This document shows, in pieces, positions 1-6,848 of a DNA stretch of 7,865 nucleotides (position 1 is its first letter; each line of letters starts with the position of its first letter). The DNA comes from Candidatus Cloacimonadota bacterium (lineage in GTDB: Bacteria > Cloacimonadota > Cloacimonadia > Cloacimonadales > Cloacimonadaceae), in contig DAHVPA010000085.1 in assembly GCA_027318525.1 (NCBI GenBank), positions 1 to 7,865 of the forward strand, in the 5' to 3' direction. Made by a program: the position numbers and the translations under genes. Under the pieces are notes generated by a model that saw only the letters and a list, made by a program, of their open reading frames with translations, was not told the origin of the DNA and did no database searches.

Positions 1-1664
1 CAAACCAGACCTATGATTATGCTGCCAGCGCAACCGGATATCAAAACTATCTCGGTTCAGTAACGGTGCTTGGTCAGAATCTGAATATGGGTAATGTAGT
101 CTTGAGCGAAATTGCTTACACACCACGTAACGTTGTAGCCACCGAAGCCACTAACCAGAGCAGCGTATCGCTTACCTGGCTGGCTCCTGATCCCAACGCT
201 GTGGATATTACTCAGAGCTTCGAAGCTGAAACCTTCCCGCCGGCGGACTGGACCAGGATTGTCACCAATAATGGTCCCATCAACACCAGCGGTGTTTATC
301 CCACTTGGTGCAGGTTTGGCACAGTCACCAGCGGCACCACCACCGTTAATCCGGCTGACGGAAGCTGGCAGAGCGGTTTCTGGTGGGATTACAACCATCA
401 GGATGAGTGGCTCATCACCCCGCAGTTCAACTGCCCCCAAGGTGCCACTCTCTCCTTTGGCTCCTATTATTACAGAGGCTCAACCAACGGCGACCACTAT
501 TATGTGAAAGCCACCAGCAACAATGGCGATACCTGGACCGTCCTTTGGGATGCTTCAACTCAGACCGGCGGCTGGTATAATTACACCGCTCCCATCGTGA
601 TTGACCTTGCCGCTTTTGCCGGACAGCAGATTAAGCTTGCCTGGCATGCGGATGACCCCAACTCCACCAGCGATGGCATGTGGTATAACTGGTTTATCGA
701 CAACATCGTTATTGGAAACTCGGTTCGCACCATTCATTTCTCTGAGGAAGATCTGACCTCCAAGTCAGGCAGTCTGAGGGAAGCTCCGCTTGCCGTGATG
801 ACAGATTTACCGATGTCCAGAAGCAGCGAAAGCGTTTCGGAAAAAGGTATCAGAGACGTTTCAGCTCTGACTGTTACACCCAAAATTCGCAACACCCGCA
901 GCATTCAGGGTTATAAAGTATGGCGTCTGGCGCAAGGTCAGGAACAAAACGAAGCTACTTGGGTCCAATTGACAACCGACCTTATTACCAGTCTGACCTA
1001 TACAGACCAGACTTGGGCTGTGGCTGCCGCCGGGACCTACAAATGGGCTGTCAAAGCCATCTATACCAACAATGTCTATTCATTGGCTGTCTTCTCCAAT
1101 GCTCTTGTGAAACAGCCTTCACCCACAGGAACTCTGGCGGGAACGGTTCGTAATCCTCAAAACCAGCCCATCATTGGCGCTACCATTACTGCCGGACCTT
1201 ACAGCACCACTTCCATGACTAACGGCACCTATTCCATGCAGTTGCCTGCCGGCACTTACGCAATCACCTGTTCAGCCACAGGCTATAGTCCTGTTACCTA
1301 TGAAAACATCGTGATTACAGCCAACCAGACCACTGTCAGGAATTTCATAATGACTGTCGGAAATGAAGACCCCGTGACCCCTGTGACTGTCACAGCGCTC
1401 AAGGGTAACTTCCCCAATCCCTTCAATCCGGAAACCACCATCAACTTCGATATCAAGGAAAAAGCTCCCGTCCGCATTGATATCTTCAATGCCAAGGGTC
1501 AGCTGATTCGCACTCTGGTTGACGAAACGGTTAATATGGGTCATCATCAAATCACCTGGAACGGTAAGGACAACCACGGCAATTCTGTTGCCAGCGGTGT
1601 TTACCAATACAGAATGCAGGCAGGAACTTACATAGCAACCCGCCGCATGATGCTGATGAAATAA
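1..1664 (+). CDS. Secreted multidomain protein with choice-of-anchor J, FN3 and C-terminal sorting domain (5' partial)
   Basis: The reading frame is open from base 3, giving 553 visible residues; the N-terminus and any catalytic domain lie upstream. In order: the end of a carboxypeptidase-regulatory-like domain (about 3-110, ATGYQNY); the first strands of an FN3 domain (about 120-205, VSLTW); a choice-of-anchor J / cleaved-adhesin jelly roll (about 213-719, with DEWLITP, NNGDTW and WFIDNIVIG); a linker; the rest of the FN3 fold (about 903-1115, GYKVWRL and YKWAVKAIY); a second carboxypeptidase-regulatory-like domain (about 1129-1353, ATGYSPV); and a FlgD-like C-terminal sorting domain (1401-1661, with NFPNPFNPET, GVYQYRM and a basic RRMMLMK end). 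In the FCB group such ends direct passage through type IX-style secretion and attachment to the surface. The product is therefore probably surface-bound or released, perhaps a peptidase or adhesin, but nothing visible settles that. An intrinsic terminator follows 24 bases after the stop. Confidence 0.9.
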   Translation, partial: NQTYDYAASATGYQNYLGSVTVLGQNLNMGNVVLSEIAYTPRNVVATEATNQSSVSLTWLAPDPNAVDITQSFEAETFPPADWTRIVTNNGPINTSGVYPTWCRFGTVTSGTTTVNPADGSWQSGFWWDYNHQDEWLITPQFNCPQGATLSFGSYYYRGSTNGDHYYVKATSNNGDTWTVLWDASTQTGGWYNYTAPIVIDLAAFAGQQIKLAWHADDPNSTSDGMWYNWFIDNIVIGNSVRTIHFSEEDLTSKSGSLREAPLAVMTDLPMSRSSESVSEKGIRDVSALTVTPKIRNTRSIQGYKVWRLAQGQEQNEATWVQLTTDLITSLTYTDQTWAVAAAGTYKWAVKAIYTNNVYSLAVFSNALVKQPSPTGTLAGTVRNPQNQPIIGATITAGPYSTTSMTNGTYSMQLPAGTYAITCSATGYSPVTYENIVITANQTTVRNFIMTVGNEDPVTPVTVTALKGNFPNPFNPETTINFDIKEKAPVRIDIFNAKGQLIRTLVDETVNMGHHQITWNGKDNHGNSVASGVYQYRMQAGTYIATRRMMLMK

Positions 1665-1688
1665 TACACAAAACTCCATACATCTCTG

Positions 1689-1720
1689 GCGCCGTTCCTG
1701 ATTGGGGACGGCGCTTTTTT
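1689..1720 (+). terminator. Intrinsic terminator after the secreted-protein gene
   Basis: A 10-bp stem (1689-1698 with 1705-1714, one G-T wobble, otherwise Watson-Crick and GC-rich) closes a 6-base loop and runs straight into six T residues at 1715-1720. It lies between the stop at 1664 and the next gene, so it should separate the secreted-protein transcript from the downstream operon. Confidence 0.92.
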
Positions 1721-1744
1721 GCACATTCTGCTTGCCAAAATCCC

Positions 1745-1773
1745 TTGCCTCAGAAAACCTTAATCCATAAATT
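1745..1773 (+). promoter_or_regulatory. Possible promoter for the thioredoxin-domain gene
   Basis: TTGCCT at 1745-1750 and TAAATT at 1768-1773 are 17 bases apart and each match four of six positions of the sigma-70 consensus. They sit just after the terminator and about 20 bases before the start codon at 1793, where a promoter is needed. The match is weak and rests on position as much as sequence. Confidence 0.25.
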
Positions 1774-1792
1774 TCTTCACTTGGGAGCAAAC

Positions 1793-3277
1793 ATGCATAA
1801 GCGTCTGGTCTTAGCTGTGCTGATGGCAGTCTTCTTTTTCCTGAATTTACAGGCTTTTGCCGCACAGGATTTCACGACGGAATTTAAGGCTGCCGCAGAT
1901 GATTCCACTGCCTTATCCGTGATTGACAAGTATCTGAAGCTGGCGGAAGAGGTGGAAGATTTTCGCCTTCTGCAGGGATATTGGCAAAAGCTCGATGCTG
2001 CAGGCTGTAACAACTATTTCTATGACCTTCTGCAAAAGCAACCCAAGTCCGAACTCTATATCTATCTTTGGGCGCGTATCCAGGCAGACCCTGCGGTTCA
2101 GATTAAATACGGACGTTACCTTGTGCAGTATCATCCCCGCTTTGAATATGGCTACAGGCTGCTGCTCACCACATATCAGAAGGAATTGTTTTCCACTCCC
2201 GGACCGGAGCATGATTCTGCCAAACCCTGGCTCAAGGATTATAAAAAGGATAGAAAATACTTTGCCCGTTTTCTGAAATATTTCCCTGACCTCGATACTG
2301 CTTCTTATCTCAATATCGGAATGCTGGTCTGGGAAGGTAAGGTTGACGATGCCAACAAACTCCTGGCTGAGGCTCAGGCTGCCAATGCTTCCTGGCTCAA
2401 CTGGCAGTTCTATACAAGCTATTATCTCCAAACCGACCAAATCCTGCTTCTGCAGGCATATCTGCGCCGTATGATAGATAATTCCTCCCTCACCCAGAAT
2501 CTCTCTGCTGAGGACAAGGAACAGCAGTTTGAACAGGCTTATCTTACCACCTTGCTGGTGGGGGAAGCTTATCAGTATTTCTTTGATTTTATCAATACCA
2601 ATCCCGCCACTCTGGATAATGCCAATATCCAGACCATGTATCTGCTGGCATGTGCGCAGAATGGCATGAACGGTCAGGCTTTTATTCTGCTGGACAAGAT
2701 TGCCGATAACTCAGGCAGCCTTTATAGCTGGCTGCTCAATGACCAGGGTCTGGAAGCCCTCAGGCAGGACGAACGCTGGGAAGCCATAATGGCTAGGTTT
2801 AAGCGTGGTTGGGAAGCTGAGCAGGATACCCGCAAGGCGGATGTCATCGCCACCAGGTTTAGCCGTCCCGCACCTTTATGGGCTTTACAGGATGCCGCTG
2901 GCAATACCGTGAGACTGGAAGACCTCAGGGGTGAAATCGTCATTCTGGATTTCTGGGCAACCTGGTGCGAACCCTGTCAGAAAGCCATGCCCGTGCTGGA
3001 CAGATGGATGAAGACCAAGATGCCGCAGGGTGTAAGAGTCTTCAGTGTGAATGTCTGGGAAGAGGACAAAGCCGGGGTCTTGCCATTTATGACGGAAAAC
3101 GGTTACGGCATGACTTTGCTCTACGGAACTGACAATCTGTCAACCGATTACGGCTTTGACGGCATTCCTTATATCTGCGTTATCGACAAACTGGGCAATA
3201 TCCGTTATGAGGAAAGAGGTTTCACCAATGATTTGGGTGAGAATCTCTCTTTCTGGGTGGAGGATTTGCTCCGCTGA
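1793..3277 (+). CDS. Exported helical-repeat protein with C-terminal TlpA/ResA-type thioredoxin domain
   Basis: This is a 494-residue protein. The ATG at 1793 is chosen because GGGAG (1783-1787) lies 5 bases upstream and the protein then begins with a proper signal peptide: a basic HKR, a hydrophobic core, and cleavage after AFA or FAA at about residue 23 or 24. An in-frame TTG at 1745 lacks such support and would bury the signal. Residues about 25-350 are alpha-helical and rich in Leu, Ala, Tyr and Gln, resembling TPR-like repeats, but I recognise no named family. Residues about 355-494 form a thioredoxin domain with WCEPC (Cys392, Cys395) and the cis-proline loop GIP (Pro459). TlpA/ResA relatives act outside the cytoplasmic membrane to reduce or exchange disulfides, for example in cytochrome maturation. 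The substrate here is unknown; the helical part may hold a partner. The gene probably shares an operon with the TPR gene 68 bases downstream. Confidence 0.9.
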   Translation: MHKRLVLAVLMAVFFFLNLQAFAAQDFTTEFKAAADDSTALSVIDKYLKLAEEVEDFRLLQGYWQKLDAAGCNNYFYDLLQKQPKSELYIYLWARIQADPAVQIKYGRYLVQYHPRFEYGYRLLLTTYQKELFSTPGPEHDSAKPWLKDYKKDRKYFARFLKYFPDLDTASYLNIGMLVWEGKVDDANKLLAEAQAANASWLNWQFYTSYYLQTDQILLLQAYLRRMIDNSSLTQNLSAEDKEQQFEQAYLTTLLVGEAYQYFFDFINTNPATLDNANIQTMYLLACAQNGMNGQAFILLDKIADNSGSLYSWLLNDQGLEALRQDERWEAIMARFKRGWEAEQDTRKADVIATRFSRPAPLWALQDAAGNTVRLEDLRGEIVILDFWATWCEPCQKAMPVLDRWMKTKMPQGVRVFSVNVWEEDKAGVLPFMTENGYGMTLLYGTDNLSTDYGFDGIPYICVIDKLGNIRYEERGFTNDLGENLSFWVEDLLR

Positions 3278-3345
3278 AATCTCTCCGGTTGCTCATGCTG
3301 CCGGATAAACTAATTATCCAAAAAGAAAAAGATACAGGAGTCCCC

Positions 3346-3990
3346 ATGAAACACATTGCTTTGGTTATGCTGATTCTGACCGCTTTCTGTCTGCTTCAGG
3401 CGCAGGATTCACCGCTCAACAGCTATCTTGAGAACCCCAATTCCGCCACCTTCGAAGCAGCTTATAACTTTGTCGGAGAGCAGCTTGCTTCTGATTCCAC
3501 GGCGATTTCCTATCGGTTGCTGCAGGCTCAGCTCGCTGCTATGGAAGCTTCCCGCCTGATTGATGAAGTAACTCCCCAGGCACCGGCTTTGGACGCTTCC
3601 GGTAAATTCCAGTTTGCCAATCTCTTGCTCAGCCTCAACCGCTTTGATGATGCCATCGGCTATTACAATGAACTCAACCGTGATTTTCCTGCCTGGTCTT
3701 GTCCCTGGCGCCACAAGGGCACTGCCCTCTATAATCTGAAACAATACAAGGATGCGGAAAAATCCCTGCAGCAAGCTGTGCAGACCAATGCCGAGCACTA
3801 CGATGCCTATATCTGGCTGGCTAAAACCCAGTATCAGCTCAAGAAATACAAACCTGCCCTCAAGAATCTGGAAACCGCTCTCACCCTCAATCCCGAGGCG
3901 GAGGAGAGCATGGACGAAGCTGTCTCCGAGGAAAGCATCCGTGCCCTGCATGATGAACTGCTCAAAAAGAACCACAAATCCCGTCCCTGA
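3346..3990 (+). CDS. Exported TPR-repeat protein
   Basis: This is a 214-residue protein. The ATG at 3346 follows AGGAG (3336-3340) by 5 bases and gives a clear signal peptide, with a hydrophobic stretch at residues 4-17 and likely cleavage after LQA at residue 19. An in-frame TTG at 3289 would put charged residues ahead of the signal and is less likely. Cys15 sits in TAFC, a poor lipobox, so a soluble periplasmic protein is favoured over a lipoprotein. Three TPR units are visible at about residues 84-117, 118-151 and 152-185, the last two with typical Tyr/Ala/Leu spacing and the third ending LNPEA. A charged tail follows. TPR domains mediate protein-protein contacts; no enzyme motif is present. 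Its place behind an exported thioredoxin-domain protein that also has helical repeats suggests the two work together, which is inference. Confidence 0.88.
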   Translation: MKHIALVMLILTAFCLLQAQDSPLNSYLENPNSATFEAAYNFVGEQLASDSTAISYRLLQAQLAAMEASRLIDEVTPQAPALDASGKFQFANLLLSLNRFDDAIGYYNELNRDFPAWSCPWRHKGTALYNLKQYKDAEKSLQQAVQTNAEHYDAYIWLAKTQYQLKKYKPALKNLETALTLNPEAEESMDEAVSEESIRALHDELLKKNHKSRP

Positions 3991-4021
3991 TAGATTTAAC
4001 AGCTAACTGACATCACATTTT

Positions 4022-4053
4022 GGGAGGAGTATAAGCTCCTCCTTTTCTTTTGT
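4022..4053 (+). terminator. Intrinsic terminator after the TPR gene
   Basis: A perfect 7-bp stem, GGAGGAG (4023-4029) with CTCCTCC (4036-4042), closes a 6-base loop. It can be extended by a G-T pair (4022/4043) and is followed by TTTTCTTTTGTTT. It lies 31 bases after the stop at 3990 and ends the two-gene exported-protein unit. Confidence 0.9.
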
Positions 4054-4382
4054 TTAATCCTTTCTGATTAAGCTTTAGAGTCACTTTATCCAGCCATTAG
4101 TCACAGCCTTTTGTCAGGTACTTTCAACCCACATCACCCTCAATACCAAAAGTATATCAAAAGCATATCAAAAGGATACCAAATGTATATCAAAAGTATT
4201 CCGGAATACATTTAAACTATATTTGTAGTATATTTGGTATAGATTTGATATATATTAGGAAAAGGGGGTGAGGTGACAGGGACGATAGGACAGACCAGGC
4301 AAGAAGTTTGGCAAAAGCTGAGGATGGATTATCTTATGAATGAAATTACATCGTGAAAACAAAAAAAAGAGGTAAAAATCAT
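4054..4382. other. Non-coding intergenic region
   Basis: I see no convincing gene on either strand. The first part (4054-4129) has no clear structure. The middle (4130-4275) is the large inverted repeat listed separately. The remainder (4276-4382) is purine-rich and leads into the ribosome binding site of the next gene. No promoter with acceptable elements and spacing could be picked for the downstream cluster, although transcription must start here or in the repeat, since a terminator lies upstream. Confidence 0.75.
4130..4275. repeat. 146-bp gapless inverted repeat built of ten 11-bp phased units around a 14-bp palindrome
   Basis: The centre lies between 4202 and 4203 in the perfect palindrome GTATTCCGGAATAC (4196-4209). 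To the left, the unit ATAYCAAAAG recurs with its CAAA core starting at 4147, 4158, 4169, 4180 and 4191. To the right, the complementary ATTTG core ends at 4214, 4225, 4236, 4247 and 4258, with two degenerate units (ATTTA, ATTAG). The period is exactly 11 bases and the two sets are mirror images. Outside the units, CACATCACCC (4130-4139) mirrors GGGTGAGGTG (4266-4275) at 9 of 10 positions. Counting by hand, 50 of 73 mirrored positions are Watson-Crick pairs and 6 more are G-T. The period does not preserve a reading frame, so this is not coding. An 11-bp period places all units on about the same face of DNA, as in arrays bound by cooperative proteins. A palindromic mobile or repeat element is the main alternative. 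Confidence 0.9.
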
Positions 4383-5015
4383 ATGTTGGATGACCAAATA
4401 AAACAAGAAGTGACCAAAATCCTTGCCAATATGGTAAAACCCGTCACCCTCAAGCTTTTCACCCAGGGGATGGAATGCGGCTACTGCAAAGAAACACATG
4501 AACTTATGAACGACTTGCTGACCACGACTGATAAGCTGAAACTGGAAGTGCTGGATTTTGAAAAGAACGAAGCAGAAGCCAAAAAATATGGGGTGGAGGA
4601 GCTGCCCACCATTGTTGTAATGGATGAGCAAGACCGCGGAATCAGGTTTACAGGCATTCCCGCCGGATATGAATTCTCCTCGCTGCTAAATTCCCTGCTG
4701 ATGGTTTCCACCGGAGTGGTCAAACTCACGCCGGAGACCAAGGCTTTTCTCGATTATGTAAAGCAGCCCATTCACCTGAAGGTATTTGTCACGCCCACTT
4801 GTCCATATTGTCCGCAGGCTGTCATCCTTGCCCATCAGATGGCATTTTACAGTGCAAATGTAACAGCAGAAATGATAGAATTGAGCGAGTTTCCGCACCT
4901 TGCCGTCAAATATGGAGTGCAGGGTGTGCCGCGCACCGTAATCAATGAAAAGTGGTTCCAGGAAGGCGCTGCTCCTGAAGATATGCTGGTGGAAAAAATC
5001 AAGGAAGCACTTTAG
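4383..5015 (+). CDS. Glutaredoxin-like protein disulfide oxidoreductase with two thioredoxin folds
   Basis: This 210-residue cytoplasmic protein (no signal peptide) has two fused thioredoxin folds. The first (about 1-115) carries CGYC (Cys32, Cys35) and the cis-proline loop LPT (Pro75). The second (about 116-210) carries CPYC (Cys140, Cys143) and VPRT (Pro183). This layout, with an active CXXC in each half, matches the protein disulfide oxidoreductase family of archaea and thermophilic or anaerobic bacteria, related to the N-terminal part of AhpF. Such proteins pass electrons from thioredoxin reductase to disulfides. The ATG at 4383 is chosen because GAGG (4369-4372) lies 10 bases upstream; an in-frame GTG at 4353 has no ribosome binding site and would add a lysine-rich extension. 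The gene stands 47 bases before trxB, which strongly suggests that TrxB is its reductase. Confidence 0.92.
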   Translation: MLDDQIKQEVTKILANMVKPVTLKLFTQGMECGYCKETHELMNDLLTTTDKLKLEVLDFEKNEAEAKKYGVEELPTIVVMDEQDRGIRFTGIPAGYEFSSLLNSLLMVSTGVVKLTPETKAFLDYVKQPIHLKVFVTPTCPYCPQAVILAHQMAFYSANVTAEMIELSEFPHLAVKYGVQGVPRTVINEKWFQEGAAPEDMLVEKIKEAL

Positions 5016-5018
5016 AAA

Positions 5019-5053
5019 ATTAAGAATTAAAAATTAAGAATTGAGAATTAATA
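5019..5053. repeat. Five tandem AT-rich heptamers (ATTRARA)
   Basis: ATTAAGA, ATTAAAA, ATTAAGA, ATTGAGA and ATTAATA follow each other without gaps, filling most of the 47-base spacer between the disulfide oxidoreductase and trxB. The variation is almost entirely purine for purine, except the last unit. Short heptamer arrays of this look occur in intergenic DNA of cyanobacteria and some other phyla (from memory). A change in copy number would alter the spacing between the two genes. Confidence 0.85.
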
Positions 5054-5062
5054 GGGTTAAAC

Positions 5063-6028
5063 ATGGATTTCAACTTGTCTTTCACTGCCAATGCCGACCC
5101 CAATGAACTGTATGACCTGATTATCATTGGCGGAGGTCCGGCAGGACTAACAGCAGGACTTTATGCAGCCCGATACAAGCTCAAAACCCTGATGATAGAA
5201 AAACTGCCTGTTTCAGGAGGACAGCTCACTTCCACAGAGTGGGTGGAAAATTATCCGGGATTTCCGGAACCCGTGCTGGGTCAGAAACTCGCTGCTGATA
5301 TGGAAAAACAGGCAAAGCAATTTGGCTTGCAAATCATCAATGAAACAGTCACTGAAGCGGAACTGGCAGGCAAAATCAAGCAGGTGCACACACCTTACGA
5401 AGTCTGGAAAGCCAAAACCATATTAATCAGCACAGGTTCTTCCCCCCGCAAGCTCAATATTCCCGGGGAAGCTGAATTCAAGGGCAATGGAGTATCATAT
5501 TGCGCCACTTGTGACGGACCTTTTTATCCTGAAAAGACGATAGCCGTGGTGGGCGGAGGCAACACAGCTTTTGAAGAATCGCTGTTCCTGGCGAAATATG
5601 CAGCCAAAATCCATCTCATCCACCGCAGTGACGAATTCAGAGCAGATAAGATTCTGCAGGAAAGAGTCAGAGCCAATCCCAAGATAGAACTGATGCCTTT
5701 CTTTGCAGTGGAAAAGATTGATTTTACCAATCCTGAGGGCAGAAAACTGATGCTCAAATCGACCCGGAATGACGAGCAAAGTGTCCTGCCTGTGGATGGC
5801 ATCTTTATTTTCATTGGCAACGATCCCAATACCAAATTGTTCGAAGGTCAGCTTGAGCTGGAAAACGGATATATTGTTACGGAAAGGTCTCACGAGACAT
5901 CTGTGGATGGGGTCTGGGCTGCGGGAGATGTGCAGTCCAAATCGCTCAGGCAAGTGGCAACCGCTGTCGGCGACGGAGCTTGTGCCGCCTTTAGAATCAA
6001 CAGATACATAGAAAACTGGAGTGAATGA
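5063..6028 (+). CDS. trxB: Thioredoxin reductase
   Basis: A 321-residue flavoprotein of normal family length that moves electrons from a pyridine nucleotide through FAD to a CXXC pair and on to thioredoxin-like proteins in the cytoplasm. FAD is bound by GGGPAG (residues 23-28) and by the C-terminal AAGDV...RQVATAVGDG segment. The redox pair is CATC (Cys147, Cys150). The nucleotide domain has GGGNTAFEES from residue 164. The motif that normally reads HRRDxFR is HRSDEFR here (187-193), so one of the two adjacent arginines that grip the NADPH 2'-phosphate is a serine; cofactor preference may be relaxed. The start ATG at 5063 has only a weak GGG (5054-5056) six bases upstream. The likely partner is the two-CXXC protein encoded just upstream. 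The stop overlaps the mutM start. Confidence 0.97.
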   Translation: MDFNLSFTANADPNELYDLIIIGGGPAGLTAGLYAARYKLKTLMIEKLPVSGGQLTSTEWVENYPGFPEPVLGQKLAADMEKQAKQFGLQIINETVTEAELAGKIKQVHTPYEVWKAKTILISTGSSPRKLNIPGEAEFKGNGVSYCATCDGPFYPEKTIAVVGGGNTAFEESLFLAKYAAKIHLIHRSDEFRADKILQERVRANPKIELMPFFAVEKIDFTNPEGRKLMLKSTRNDEQSVLPVDGIFIFIGNDPNTKLFEGQLELENGYIVTERSHETSVDGVWAAGDVQSKSLRQVATAVGDGACAAFRINRYIENWSE

Positions 6029-6831
6029 TGCCGGAACTGCCGGAAGTGGAAACTGTCCTGCGCGGACTAAGAAAAAAGATAAATGGGATGCCCATCTGTC
6101 AGCTTGATTCGCTTTACAAGGGCACTGTCATCTATGATAAAGATATTGTGCAGCCGCTTTTTCCGGCTGAAGTAACCGATTATGAACGCCGGGGCAAATA
6201 CATCATCCTGCATCTTGCCAGTAAGAATGCGCTCATCATTCATTTACGCATGACTGGCAAATTAATCTATACGGAAGAAGACAATGAGGAAGCTAAGCAT
6301 GTGCGTGCCCTGCTTTCCCTTACAGGCTGCGCCAGAGTGCTTTTTAACGACATCCGCACCTTTGGCAAAATCATCGTCACGCCAGAAAGCAAGATTTCCG
6401 GCTATCTGCCCAAGCTTGGTCCGGAACCGCTTTCCGATGAGTTTGACGATAAGTATCTGAAAGCTGCTCTGCACAGAAAATCCGCTCCCATTAAAAATGC
6501 ACTGCTGGATCAATCCATAGTGGCAGGACTGGGAAATATCTATGTCTGTGAAATCCTTTACCGGGCAAGGATTAATCCCGAAACGCAAGCCAATGCACTC
6601 ACCCCGGCAAAGCTGAAGCAGATAGTCTTGCACACCAAAGAAGTGATTGCTGAAGCCATCTCAAAGAACGGCACCAGCATTTCGGACTACCGTCAGGTGG
6701 ACGATAAACGCGGAGAATTCCAGGCATTTCTTCAGGTTTACCAGAAGGAGACCTGTCCCAAGGGGCATCCGGTCAAAAGAATCAAACAAGCCGGCAGAAG
6801 CAGCTTTTACTGCCCTGTCTGCCAGAAGTAA
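6028..6831 (+). CDS. mutM: Formamidopyrimidine-DNA glycosylase / AP lyase
   Basis: This 267-residue base-excision repair enzyme removes 8-oxoguanine and formamidopyrimidines from DNA and cuts the abasic strand. The start is set by chemistry: the family uses the N-terminal proline as nucleophile after Met removal, so translation must begin at ATG 6028 (MPELPEVET), not at the adjacent ATG 6025, which would give MMPEL. GGAG (6018-6021) is 6 bases from 6028 but only 3 from 6025. Other visible residues are Glu3, Lys57 in RRGKY, HLRMTGKL, the helix-two-turn-helix around 157-185 with GLGNIY (Asn170), and Arg in the C-terminal GRSS loop. The zinc finger is unusual: CPKGH (Cys243, His247) and CPVC (Cys262, Cys265), so the usual second cysteine is absent. 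Its start overlaps the trxB stop by one base (TGATG), implying translational coupling. Confidence 0.95.
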   Translation: MPELPEVETVLRGLRKKINGMPICQLDSLYKGTVIYDKDIVQPLFPAEVTDYERRGKYIILHLASKNALIIHLRMTGKLIYTEEDNEEAKHVRALLSLTGCARVLFNDIRTFGKIIVTPESKISGYLPKLGPEPLSDEFDDKYLKAALHRKSAPIKNALLDQSIVAGLGNIYVCEILYRARINPETQANALTPAKLKQIVLHTKEVIAEAISKNGTSISDYRQVDDKRGEFQAFLQVYQKETCPKGHPVKRIKQAGRSSFYCPVCQK

Positions 6832-6848
6832 CATAGTATAATCCGTCT

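Noticed and set aside
1745..1792. TTG start at 1745 for the thioredoxin-domain gene
   Set aside because: It would place 16 residues before the signal peptide and overlaps the likely promoter; ATG 1793 has a well-spaced GGGAG.
1272..1865. Antisense open frame (197 codons) across the end of the secreted protein and the terminator
   Set aside because: It overlaps a well-supported gene end and the start of the next gene, and its product resembles no family.
3292..3304. Hairpin between the thioredoxin-domain and TPR genes (TCCGG/CCGGA)
   Set aside because: The stem is only about six pairs and no T run follows, so it is not supported as a terminator.
3289..3345. TTG start at 3289 for the TPR gene
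   Set aside because: It adds a charged stretch before the signal peptide; ATG 3346 has AGGAG 5 bases upstream.
4142..4260. CRISPR array
   Set aside because: The units are 11 bp, contiguous and without spacers, and they invert at the centre; no cas genes are visible.
4080..4270. Possible replication origin: AT-rich repeats near a TTATCCAGC resembling a DnaA box
   Set aside because: Only one 7-of-9 match to the DnaA box is seen, no dnaA, dnaN or parAB genes are nearby, and all genes on both sides run in the same direction.
4336..4356. Six-codon leader peptide ORF whose stop overlaps an in-frame GTG at 4353
   Set aside because: The GAGG upstream is 12 bases away, the peptide has no attenuator-like codon run, and the downstream gene has a better start at 4383.
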